This document shows, piece by piece, positions 9,561 through 54,703 of a DNA stretch of 64,000 nucleotides (positions are counted from its first letter, which is position 1; the number at the start of each line of letters is the position of its first letter). Origin of the DNA: Alligator mississippiensis (Eukaryota; Chordata; Crocodylia; Alligatoridae); contig NC_081833.1 of the NCBI RefSeq assembly GCF_030867095.1, forward strand, positions 77,567,395 to 77,631,394. Reading direction: 5' to 3'. Both the position numbers and the translations under genes were made by a program. A model generated the notes under the pieces. That model did not search any database, was not told the origin of the DNA, and saw only the letters and a list, made by a program, of their open reading frames with translations.

Positions 9561-11068
9561 CATAGAGGCTTTCTTCAGGAGATGCCTGTACTAATAGAGT
9601 AATGTGCTTGAATCTGACCAAATTGCTATATGCAAAGAACAAAAACAAAAAAACCCCAACCTCTGCCCCTCTTCAAAAGCTCTAAAAACTAAGCCCCAAT
9701 CCTCTAAACACTTAAACTGATATGTAGCTTTATACCTATTAACAAGTCCACTGACTTCAGTGCGACTGTTCATGTTCTTAGTGTTTGCAACATTAGAGTA
9801 ACTCTTATTAAAGACTTTTTAGTGACAAAACCTCTGTCCCTTCCAGACAGGATTGCTTTAGTTAAGTTGTATACAGTTTCCTTAAGTTATTGTGAACTTT
9901 TTGTGTATACATAGCTTAACATTTCTCAAAACACCAAAGAGTGAGATTTTTCAAAATCTCCTGAATGACTTAGAAGCATGAGTTCTTTTGTCTTCAGATT
10001 GCAACCCTTGCTAGAAGAGTAGCTTGATTTGGTGCATTTCATTGTTCCTGATTTGTGGAGGTTTGGTGCAATTGGAACCTGGTCTTAGTTGCACATATAA
10101 CACAAGCTGTTTGTTTATCAGTTTGTAATTGAGCCTTTGATCATGTTTCAGGAAGAATGCTAAGGAAATCCTGCACTTGTTCTTTTCAGTGAAATTTCTC
10201 ACTAGAAAACATCTCTAAAATGTGAAATCTTGCTAACTGGTAGCTGCAGAAGAAAGTGTTCACTTCTGCAGCGTACGATTAGAAAAGGAATGAAGTAAAG
10301 ACCTAGAACATGATTTTAAAATGAATGGAAAAAATAATAATTTTATCCTCCTCATCTGACAACTTATTGTTGCACTTGGGAGTATTGTGATAAAGGTGGG
10401 TTTTAAGAGAGATTTTGAATGAGGAGGGGCCAGTGCCTTTATGTCAGTATCTGTGACTAGGTACTGGTGGGAAAAGCAGAGGAACAGAGCCCTGAGGCTG
10501 CCTCCCTTCATGCAGGGGAGGGGGCAGAAAGCAGAGTCAGAAGGGCTGGGTCCATGATGGCGTCAGGCACTGGATTCCCATTGGAACTCATTCATTTCTG
10601 TAAATCCAGCCCTATGAGACAAGGTCGAGTACACAGGTAGAGCCTTGAAGAGGAGCAGAATGCGCACCATAGAGCAGAACATCATTTTCTGAGTTGTGCT
10701 TTAGCCACAAGTGAGCCAGGTGCTTTCCAAGCAACAAGGGGGAGTCTGTATGTCTGGGCAGGAGCTTACAGGCTATGGAGAGGAAGCAGTGGAAGGGGTG
10801 CCTACACCAGGAAGTGGCTGGCGGCTCTTGAATCGCCCAGGTTTGATCCCTCCTCCTGATGCGTAACAGCAAATAACACGTACTCACTCTGGGAAAGTGC
10901 ATTGTGCTGGAAAATATGTGGCTAGCCCTGACAGATAAGAGCCAGCCTTTAGAGTGGAGGACAGCTGCGTTTATAAAGGGGACATTTTTGGGTTCACCAC
11001 AGTCAGGCAGTGTCTTTTCAGACGCAATAGTTTGTGCTTGGTTGAGTTGGCTAAGTTACGTTGGGTTA

Positions 11069-11108
11069 TAAAATGCATTTTTCCCTGTATAAATGCATTT
11101 TTCCCTTA
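11069..11108. repeat. Two-unit tandem duplication
   Basis: Two adjacent copies of a TATAAA(A)TGCATTTTTCCCT unit, about 20 bp each. Confidence 0.7.
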
Positions 11109-11448
11109 CTGTTTTGCTGTGGCAGTTTGCCATTTGATTAACTTGTAGCCTTTGTCCAAAGCTGACGTCTCATTATTCTTCATAAACTTTGCAAGCCTTC
11201 TGCATTTGTAGAGCTCTTAACAACCTTGCAAGGTTTTTCCCCCCCACCCCTTAAATAATTAGGCCTGAATGTTCATATGAGCTCTTGCTCATGTTTAATC
11301 CCATTTTATTGTTGCCTATGCTAACTTCTTTATAACTCACTCTGTTCTTGCCCCTACTAGTAGCTACCTGTAGTAATGCACAAATCTCCAATTCTCTCCC
11401 TTGGAGAGCAGTCCTTGTGGTTAAATGTTAAAGCCTGGAGGACTGTGG

Positions 11449-11880
11449 TACAGGTTTCCCTCACTTTATTCTGTATATGCGTTCCTGGAAAATGGCGCAT
11501 AACTCATTCGCATACAGGGAACCCACTTTACAATGTAACAGATAGGGATACTTCCAAGACTTCCACTGTACAGATCCCCAGACCAATTTCTACCACTTTT
11601 ACAAGACAGTTTTGGTATTCACCAACAGCAGACACAAGCACAGGGCACTATCATAATGTGGATGGGAACTACAGAAACACACACAGTCTCCTGTGTGGAT
11701 CTGTGCTCCTCACTCGTTGGCTGCGATGTTTTGGTGCGCGTCACTCCCACAGTGCACTGCACAAAGCAGCTGACTGCAGGTTTCCACCATACCGATTGCA
11801 TAAGAGTGAATTTACCTCACATATAACGAATAAGAGCGAATTCACACGTGCAGAACCTGCATAAAGCGGGGAAACCTGTA
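11449..11880. mobile_element. Non-autonomous Tc1/mariner (Tigger/pogo-like) MITE
   Basis: The element runs from 11451 to 11878 (428 bp) between TA dinucleotides at 11449-11450 and 11879-11880, the expected target duplication. Terminal inverted repeats are CAGGTTTCCC at the left and GGGAAACCTG at the right, extending imperfectly through CTTTAT/ATAAAG for about 20 bp. The interior has repeats of a GCATA/GAATTCAC type and no transposase; the open frame crossing it shows no transposase motif. The CAGG terminus and TA target fit Tigger/pogo, but a broader mariner assignment is possible. Confidence 0.85.
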
Positions 11881-14800
11881 TTGGAGCCATTATTCTAACT
11901 TTCACGGAAACTCCAAAGCAAACAAAGTACTGCCCTGCCCTGCTTTTATCTTATGCTGGCCACCCCTTGGCCAGAAGAAATGAGGAATGTTTGTCAAATG
12001 ACCTCAATTCTCATCTGGGGCTGACTGCGCTGCCCCCCTGCAGCCCCTTGTGCCACTGGCTGCTGCTGCAGGGTTTTCAAATGCTGGTTCTATGATGCTG
12101 TGTAAGATGAGGTGCCCTCTCTCTTGCAGTTTAAAGAGAGAATGGGGGGCAGGGTCTGGATTCCCATCCAGGGCTCCTGAAAGGGGGTGTTAGCGATGCA
12201 GACAGCTGAGCAGGAGAAATCTTACTGTCTGTGACTTTTATGGATTGGAGACAGGTGAAATAAAGGAATATAGTGATGCAAGAGCAAGTCTCAAAAAGGG
12301 AGTACTAAAATAGGGCTCTGTCTGCCTGGGAGTAATGGAAAAAGGGTGTGGGGAAGAGCATGAGAGTTGAGGCAAGTGCAGTTTTACCTTCTCTGGTTAG
12401 CTTTCCTGTTTGAGTTGACACTGCCACCCAGGCTGGTTTGCGTGAAATATTCTGGATTGAATGAACAGTGACCTATAGACAACTTGTCAGCTGACTTACA
12501 GGTGTTTGCCTCTCCTGTGAGCCTGGTCCTTCTCTAGAAATACTCATTTTAAAATGTGTCCTGCTGCCTGCCTGTGTGGGGGCTCGATCTGCAGCTCACT
12601 GCCCAAGTGTTGAGTGTCCTGAGCTAGGCAGTTAGGAAGTTTGCCTTCTGGGCAGGGTCATCCAGAAGCTGTGGGATTATCATGGAAGTTGGGTATTGTT
12701 TCCTGAGGCCACTCTTCTCTAGGTTCCTGTTGAACTAGTGTCTGGCTATGGAGACCTTGCGGTGGTGGAGTAACAGAGTGGGAGTTGAGCCCCTGTGGAT
12801 CATCAGTTCTTAGCTGATGGCCGTGAGGGCGCTGTGGGTGGTTTGCCAGGAGTGATATAGGTGGGATTAGCTGCGGTGCCAGGCTGGGTCACGTTCTGCA
12901 GGAAGGAGCTACCTCCTGAATGGGAAACAGCAGAGCCGCCTGGGTGCGGCACCTCCGGTGGGCTGCATGCAGGCAGTGCTGCCGTTTTGGAGCTAATTGG
13001 CCCAGGCACAGTGCTGTGGGAAGGCCGCTATGCTGCTTCCCAGTCAGGAGCTAGCATGGGCAAAGGTGGCTTGTGTGAGCAGCCTGCCCTGCAGGAGGGC
13101 CACGAGGCTGGCTGCCCGTGAGGCCTTGCGTGGAGGTGTGTGTCTGTGTGAGTGGAGAGGGGGGGATTTCAAAGGTACTTCTAAGTGCATGAGTCACGCA
13201 CAAAATGTTTTTTACGTTGGCTCATGGCCAGTTTGTGTTTGTAAATTGTGCTTCCCTCTGTTCCTTTTGCATTTCATAGGACAGGAAGTAGACATACTTT
13301 ATTCACCCTCTATTTGTTAGTGGAGCTTTGTGCTATTTAACAGCTACTGCCTTTTTACAGCAGTTAAGATTGTTCAAGTGCTGTGGGATCTCTCTGGGCA
13401 GAAGGCGCTGTTTACCTGTTTAGTGTAAGAGCCATCAGTTCAGGACTCTGGGGAATGTTGGCAGAACCTGTTCCACTTGCCCAAGCCTGGTTAGTGAGTG
13501 TAAATCCTCGCCTCAGAATACCTGGTGGAGGCTATGATTCCTGTACAGAGGCGGCGTGACTCATTACTGGATGAAGCCAGAAGGAGAAAGGTGGTCAAGT
13601 GTGGCAGAGAATGCATTGGGCAATGCCCTTTCAGGGGTTGCAAAATGCACTTGCCAGTGGAACGTAAGAAACTTCCTCTTGCAGTTGTGGTGGGGGGAGG
13701 AGTAACCAAACCCCAACATCAATGAGTTCCAGCTTTAATTTAAAAATACAGAAGGCATCTGTGAGGAACCCCACTCATGCAAAGGCATGTCAATGAATGT
13801 ATTACCAGAGAAATGAGGCAAGAAGCAAAGTAGGGACCACTAGTATACCATGCGATGGGGAGGATGCTTCACCTAATTAACTAGCTGGTGTCTTGCTCCA
13901 TTTTTCCTGTCCCAAGTCCCTCTTGCTTGGTGTTTCTGGCTCACTTCCATGTTGTTGCTGTGTAGTACTGGATTTATCCTCCCGTAAACCCTAAAGGCCT
14001 CAATCAGATTTGAGCTGTTGTTTGTTAACCCCTGTGCCAAGCTGACATGGGGTGATCTGTTTAACTCTCTGCTTGTCCTTGATCATGGATACTGTGGTGG
14101 GGTCGGTGGGAGCATATATTTTTGTGAAGTGAGGGAGCAAGCTTGATTAGCTTTGGAGAAAGGTGAGTGAAAACCTGCAAAACTCATCTGGACCACCTTC
14201 TCTTATGTGATGTTTCTGTTGGTGTTATGGAGCTTGAAGTCTGTAATCTCCCTGCCATGTTGTCTCTTCTGTTCGAGGAATTCTCATTCTCTTTGGTGTT
14301 AGAAAATCACTGCCTTTCTTTGTCTGAGGGACATGAATCTTCTAATGGAGTTAAGATTTCCAGTGTATGCTCTAAAGCCTTGTACAAATAAAACCATAAA
14401 GCCGTCCTCAGAAAATGCGCACTGGGTGGATTGGGAGCCAGTGAATGTAGAATAGGCTGTTGGCGAAAAGAGCCTCCACTTCGTGTAAGTGAAGCTGTAA
14501 TCCAAGCCTGTTGTGCTGGAGTGATGGACACTGAACATGGTACAAGGAAGAGCCTGAAGACACGAGTAAATGTAGAGAATGTTTGGGTTTTGAAAATGGG
14601 GAGGGAGGCAGGAGTGGGGAAGGGGAGACGTGCACAGACCTGTTGGCCTCCCCGCAGGCTTGTTTGTTTTGTGAAGAAGGCAAGGATCTGTCCCAAACCT
14701 AGGTTAATAGGTGTAATATTAATGAAAGGCATGTCACTGAATTGCAGAGAGCAAGGTTCTGAATGCTGGAAAAATAAACAGTAGCTTTATTTTATCAAAG

Positions 14801-15094
14801 TGCCCTTCATGATGCCCTCTTCAGCACTTCCTCATGATTTTGCTTGGGCTGGGCAGGAAGTTTGGAGCATGCTGGTCACAAATGCAGCTCAGGAAACAGT
14901 TCACATCAGATGACTGCCACTGGCAGACTGTTTTGGCAGTTAAGAAATACATCTGAAGTAGAAGCATCCGCATAATTGGTCCCGTGTCTGACACACAGCT
15001 AGTTATTTTTTAATTGTTTGCCCTGTTTGATTGCTAGCATCTTTTAGCAGTGATGAGGAGGAAGGTTCACCTTTGAGGTCTGTTACCTGCAAGT

Positions 15095-15500
15095 GACCAC
15101 TCTGGTTAAAGGCCTGGAAGGGACCTCTGGGTTCATTGGGCCCAGTCTCCTGCTGCTGCAAGCAACCCTGCACAGTCTTATGAAGCTCCATTTTGAAACC
15201 TGCTGCGTTTCTTTCCTCTACTGCTCATAATAGCTGTGCCAGACCTGCTCCCCTGGTAGTGAGAAACCTTCTAATTTTCAGCCTAGATGTAGTCATGGCC
15301 AGTTTATACCCGCTTATTTTAGTGCCAGCATTGTTCTTTACCTTCCCCTGTGTTTTAAATCCCTAATGTCCTTATAGAAAGTAATTGCATTCCCTCTCAG
15401 CCTTCCTTCCTTAGCTAAACAAACAAGGTCTCTTGGCCTCCTTCCCTACCACAGGCTGAGCATCCACTACCCTGATCATCCTTGGAGCCCTTTCCTTTAT
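15095..15500 (-). mobile_element. Old CR1/L3-like LINE fragment, antisense to AP1G1
   Basis: The plus-strand text carries the standard reversed 3' CR1 signature (ggcctggaagggacctc near 15110, later 'accttctaattttcagcctagatgta' like text near 15270). It is highly diverged with no open frame. Confidence 0.5.
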
Positions 15501-17794
15501 AGCCAACTGGGTGGTGAGGTTTGGGTCTGTCACCATTGGATACCTGGGTCATGTTCCCATCTTTTCTGGCTTCTCAGAGTGGTGCAGGGCCTACCCGACA
15601 GCAATTATGAAGGATACGGGGTTATTAATGTCTGGCCAAAGGGTATTTTGCTTTTTATGCGAGATGCTAAAGTGAAATGCTGGTGTACCTTGTGCTCAGT
15701 GCTGTATGGTGTTCACTGGTGTTGGTGCACTGCTATGCAAGGCTGATTGGAAGTGGCCAGTTATAACTTGGACCAATTTGAAAGGATTTTCATGAGGCCA
15801 GCAAAAGGCACTGCCCTGACCTCAGGGCTGTTCTTGCCAAAACTGTCTTCAACCGCCAAGAATTAGATCTCTTGGAGTTGCCAGAATTTGCCACAATAGT
15901 GTGAAGCAACTGTTATATCTGCTGTTGTGCTCCCATTGTATCTAAATGCAAGCTGTTGAAAACTCCCTTTTCATGGAGGGAGCTTGGTTCTTGTCATGCA
16001 GCTGAGCTTGGCTGTTTTTCTATCAGGTTTTTTTCCCCCTCTTTGGCCTTATCCTTTAGTAAAGAAGAGTATGTTAGGGTAACAAACACAAAGTAAAATC
16101 CTATTGAAGACAACATATTGCACAGTTTTGATATGAGTTAGCAGACTGAGCTACAGACTACTGGGGGAATTGGGATTCACCTTGTCCTGCTAATTTTCCA
16201 GTGGTCGGTACTTGAGGTTGATAGCTTGCATAAAACTATGAATGGTCTTGTCTCTAGGGTTTTACTGTGTTTGGGTTTGCTCCAGGTGAGTGCATCTTCA
16301 CTCTCTTCTTTCTCCTGGTTAGTATGCAGCTCTTTGGGGAGTAGTCCTTTGCTTTGAATTAGCAGAGTGAGCCAGCACCCAATCTTGTTTAGAGATACAG
16401 AGGCACCTGGTAGGTTGATGTGGTAAGAACAGGAGGATGCTTGCCAAGTGTTATGGGCAGACCCTGTCTGACTGACCAAGTGTTATGCCTACACGGTCCG
16501 TGCAGTGCTGCTCAGGATACCCCAAGCAACTAGTTTCTTTATGGTATGAGGCTGTGGGGTGTGTGGTGATCCAATCGATGCAGTCTGGCACGGACCCCAA
16601 GGCTGTGTTGCTGAGCACAACACAGTTGGTACAAGTAGGGGAGCTATGATCCTGTTGCTGTCTCTGCATTTTGCAGACCGAGGAAAATTTTGAGGATTGT
16701 TCTCCCTGAATGCCAAAGGCAGGTTTAGAGAATATGTGAAATGAATTTCCCAGCTATAGAAAATTCTGTTGCTGTGGCTCTGTGTCATTGGGCTTGAGGC
16801 CCCCTCTATAACTCTTGTGAATTGAGCGGCACCCAATTTTGAAAACAAATTTATCGACCAGTATTACAGGGCTTACCTCCTTGGAGGGGACGGGGCAGGC
16901 AGAGACAAGCCTGCACTTATTTGCTTATCTCCTTGCACCTCGCAGTAGCACCCTTCAAAGGATCTGGCGGCACTGCTGGGAAGGCATGTTCCCTTTGGTC
17001 AGACAGCCCATTCTGTATCCTGTCTGGTAAGATGAGAGCACTTGGAGTTCACATGGCACAGACTTTCTTTGCACTCTCTCCTTACTGACTGACTGGCTGC
17101 ACTGTATAATGTGACAGACTTGTTTGTTTTAGAAAGGACTGTTCTGGGAGGCTTGGATTAAAGGGACAGCATCAACTTGAATATTTTAAAAGGGCTCTTT
17201 GAAATGTGTCCAAGCCACAAAAGCAATCCACATATACGTTTTTCTAGGAGGAACTATGTGAACCTGGACTCTTAAATTTGAATACATTAATCCCTTATCT
17301 GAAATCTGCCTCTGTCTGACTTTGTTATCAAAACCAACACTAATTTTTACAAAAAATGTGGATGTTTCCCAGATTGCTGGTAAACTTGCGTTTGCAGGTA
17401 CCTGTGCGTGGCCTTTCTGGAAAAAGCTGCTAGTTGTGATCACTAGGACATTCCTTGCAAGATTTTTCCAGATGCATTTCCTGTATCCTTCCTTCCTCCC
17501 CTTGCTCCCACATCTCAACCAGGTGAGGTAGGGGACCCATGTCAGTTTTGTACTTCCAGTGGCTGACTTAATGCATAACAATTGGTCTGTTGTGGTCACT
17601 GTGTGTTGTGAAAGGGGGACAGTAGGTGCGAGTGAGCTCCCTTGATTCCGAGGTCTTTATTGACAAGCAGCCTGAAGTGAATTTTCTGATCCTCTCTGCA
17701 CCCACAAGACAAGGAACCAAGCTGTCTGTTTGAAACCTGAGAAAGTTGTGTGGTTTTCTCCTGCTTACATATTTTTCCCCCCCGCTTTTCCTAG

Positions 17795-51851
<34,057 letters not shown>

Positions 51852-52177
51852 GGCTCTGGCGTCGTTCTTACTCTCACCCCACCCAATCAAAGGAACTCTG
51901 GGAAGAAGGTTGTGATCCCTGGCAATCCCCCAAACTGCACCATGGGCACGGGGAGCAGAGAGACCTGCTGATGTGGAGGGGTTTCCCTGATCGACTGCTG
52001 ACTCTGAAGCATATCTGCTAAGACTAATCTCCTCCCCTCCACTGATGAGGCTGGCTGCTTGTGGGGGCTACTCTGCACTCCCTCACACATGCATTCACAG
52101 CCGGAAACAACATTCCCCTTCTCCCCCCAAAAACACAGCCTGTTTGGAAGAGAGGACTGGAATTCCTTGCAGGGAAG

Positions 52178-52212
52178 CTCTCCCCCTCTCTCCCCTTCTC
52201 TCTCTCTCTCTG
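52178..52212. repeat. (CT)n-rich tract
   Basis: Interrupted CT dinucleotides, uninterrupted at 52198-52211. Confidence 0.85.
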
Positions 52213-52438
52213 CAGCGAGTGAGCAGCTTCCCCTTCTTTCTGCTGCCTTCTCTCTGTGGGGTGGGTGAGGTGCATTTTGATTCATCACTAGCTGGGTAGA
52301 CATCTTCAGGCACTTTCATCTGGGGTTCAGGTTGGAAACTCATCCAGAGGGTGTTAGGGAGCCATGCCTTTTTCTTTCATATCCCCTGTGCTGGAGGAGG
52401 CTGTCCACTCTTTGTGGCCAATTCTGTGCATTGCTGTA

Positions 52439-52462
52439 TACACACACCCCACACACACACAA
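52439..52462. repeat. (CA)n tract
   Basis: Interrupted CA repeat in the AP1G1 3' UTR. Confidence 0.85.
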
Positions 52463-52998
52463 CTTTAGTTGTATGATGATACCAAGGGCAAGTCACACCT
52501 TGGAAGTTCATCTGCAAAGCTGGGACTGCAGGAAGAGCGGTGCAGGTGAGAGATGAGCAGATGGTTGTAGTGCCGGAACTGAAACAAAGCCCTGGTGCAC
52601 TTGGGTTTTCTTCGCTTTCCGTCGTCGGCTGCAGCTCTGCAAACTTGCGCAGGTGTTTCTGTAGCTGCCTCCTTGGAAAGCTTCACTATGGATGAGAGAC
52701 TCTGAGCTCCACCCTTGGCTGACCCATCCCACACCCAAAGTTTCAGAACTTACTGTCCAGTCCTGTGGCTGTTGGCTGTGGTAGGTGGGTAGAAAAGAGA
52801 TGTCGAGCTCTATTGCCCTTAAAGAAAAGGCCTTGCTGCCTGCTGGAAGACTCATCGTAGACTACACTGCAAAGTCCCATTTCCCAGCTACTTCAGATCC
52901 TTCCCTCCTTTAATTTCCAGAGCCTGTTAGACCCCTGGATTCCATTTGAGTTCGTTCTGACTGGGACATTTGTGTTGTATCTGTAACATTGGCACTGA

Positions 52999-53004
52999 AA
53001 TAAA
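52999..53004 (+). terminator. AP1G1: AP1G1 polyadenylation signal AATAAA
   Basis: The canonical hexamer 1.15 kb after the stop codon, followed by T-rich sequence (ccttttcccactttgtactt) at 53026-53045. Confidence 0.85.
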
Positions 53005-53029
53005 GACCATGCAGTTTAAAGAGACCTTT

Positions 53030-54400
53030 TCCCACTTTGTACTTAATTAAAGTATCTATCCCATGTTCGTCTTCAACCAGAGTAATTAAACAAGCTGTTC
53101 TTCATGTGGAAGCCTGTCTCTTGAGCAAGTGGGTCCAAAGGCCTGAGGTCTGGTGCCCTTCTCAGTCCTGGGCCATTCTTACAGCTCTTCTCGAGAAAGC
53201 ATGTTGCTGCGCCACAGCCGGAGTGCGATGCCGTTCGGATGTCTGTTCCATGAGCCCTGCTGGAGACCGACTGGACGCCAGAGATGGGGGCACTTGGTGG
53301 CTCGCACCCTCCAGGAGCAGGGGAAGGAGAGGGGCACACTTTGGATCTTCATCCCTTGAGCCTGCTGATGTTGAGCACGCTCGTCTCCAGCTCTGCTGCT
53401 TTGAAGGAAATGGACTGCAAACCTGCGCTATTTCTCCTAGGCCCTGCCAGCGCCAAGCTTGCAGGGACCCGCCCTGCACACTCGGTCTCTGACCTCTTCC
53501 AGGACATAGACCTAGCACTGGACTGTGCCTGTTCCTGGAATGGTTTCCCTCCGCCTGCGCAAGTGCTTCGAGAGCAGGTTGTGCTGCTCTCCTCGAGACG
53601 GCTGGCAGAAGTGGCCCTGCTCGGCACGGGCTTGGGGAACGGCTGTCACCGTTTTGTTCAGACTGCTGGTCTCGGTGTGCCAGAAAATACAGCATAAACC
53701 CGGTGCGCTGTAGCTATGCTGGGTCTTTGCGGGCCGCGCCTGCCTGCCTGCCTGCCCGGCCGGCTGGCTCGCAGGGAGGGCTCGGGCTCGGGCTCAGCCA
53801 CAGCCTGCAGCTCGGAGGAGGCTCCCTACGGCAGAGCTCGGCTGGAGCACGGACGAGGTGCGGCGAGCTGGCCCGGGCAGGTGCATCGGCAGCAGTGGAA
53901 ACGCCGACGCAACCACCACGGGCGTCGGAGCTGGCCGTGCAGACAGCCCGCGCCTGGCACAGCTCTAGGCCAGCTCCAGCTCCTGCTCCTGCCTTGCTGC
54001 AGCCCGGGCGCAGCCTGCCCGGCCCCTTCCCGGAAGAGCAGTGGTGCCGGCGCACGAGGGCGGCGCGTGGAGGGCCGGCCCGCGCTCCCCCGCGGGGACG
54101 GATGCTCGCTGCCCTTCCCCGGGCCAGGCCCGTGGCCCGAGCAGCGCTGGGGGCTGCTCTCTGCCGCTCTGCGCCCGGCCCGGCCCGGCCCGGCAGCTCC
54201 CGCGGCGCCGTGTTCGTCGGGGCCGGGACGTCCCGCCAGGCGGGCCCTGCAGCAGCAGCAGCAGCAGAGCAGGCTGTTTGGCCGGCGCCCCGCGGAGCAG
54301 CGAGAGAGCCCGGCCGGGCGTGGGCGTGGGCGTGGGCGCGGCCCGGCCCGCGCGGGGGGTCTGCGGGCAGAAGGCGAGGGGGAGCGGACTGCTGTCTGAC
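53030..54400. other. Intergenic stretch, AP1G1 to PHLPP2
   Basis: 53030-53700 shows nothing recognisable. From about 53700 the GC and CpG content rises into the PHLPP2 CpG island, with (CCTG)n at 53739-53757, a (GCA)6 run at 54249-54267 and GGGCGT repeats near 54317-54338. Very long open frames here on both strands are a by-product of high GC. Confidence 0.6.
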
Positions 54401-54402
54401 CG

Positions 54403-54628
54403 CCGGAAGTGGGTAGCGCTTCCGGCCCGGCCGGTCCGGGTCGTGCATGCTAATGAGGCGACGGAGGCGGAGTCTAGGTGGGCTGCCGGGCGGTGGGCGT
54501 GGCCGGCACGCCAGCGAGCCCGTGGGCGGGGCCAGGCGGCGGAGCTGCTGCCGGTAGGCTACAGGGGTGGGCGGGGCCGGGTGACGCGCGTTCGCGCGGG
54601 GCGGGGCCGGGCCGGGCCGGCCGGGCCC
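54403..54628 (+). promoter_or_regulatory. PHLPP2: PHLPP2 core promoter region
   Basis: Two ETS sites face each other as a perfect inverted repeat: CCGGAAG 54403-54409 and CTTCCGG 54419-54425 with a 9-bp spacer. ATGCTAAT (octamer-like) lies at 54446-54453, followed by several GGGCGGGGC boxes up to the ATG. No TATA box. Confidence 0.55.
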
Positions 54629-54703
54629 ATGGAGGCGGCGGAGCCGGACGAGGACGAGGCGGGCGGCCGGGCCGGGCCCCGCGCGGGCCCGCGCCTGCTC
54701 AAG
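54629..54703 (+). CDS. PHLPP2: PHLPP2 exon 1, residues 1-25
   Basis: Starts [13 protein letters not shown] and ends RLLK in phase 0 at donor GTGCGG. This ATG is the only in-frame Met in a reading frame open upstream for almost 600 bases, and the following context is G at +4. The residues do not match the human N-terminus I recall, so the exon is the least certain part. Intron 1 is only 121 nt. Confidence 0.7.

Larger units (their letters stand above)
6100..17794 (+). other. AP1G1 intron 1 (11.7 kb)
   Basis: Contains a (TC)n tract at 7103-7121, a possible MIR fragment near 8490-8600, an AT-rich palindromic stretch at 9430-9560, a short tandem duplication near 11069-11108, a DNA-transposon MITE at 11449-11880 and an old CR1-like fragment near 15095-15500. 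No coding exon is recognised; open frames here are short and featureless. Confidence 0.7.
51852..53025 (+). other. AP1G1: AP1G1 3' UTR
   Basis: Non-coding tail of about 1.2 kb between the stop and the polyadenylation signal. It contains a CT-rich tract (52178-52212) and a CA tract (52439-52462). The cleavage position is inferred to lie within about 15-25 bp after the signal. Confidence 0.75.

Noticed and set aside
11376-11864. 162-aa open frame
   Set aside because: Falls almost entirely inside the MITE between its inverted repeats and has no protein signature.
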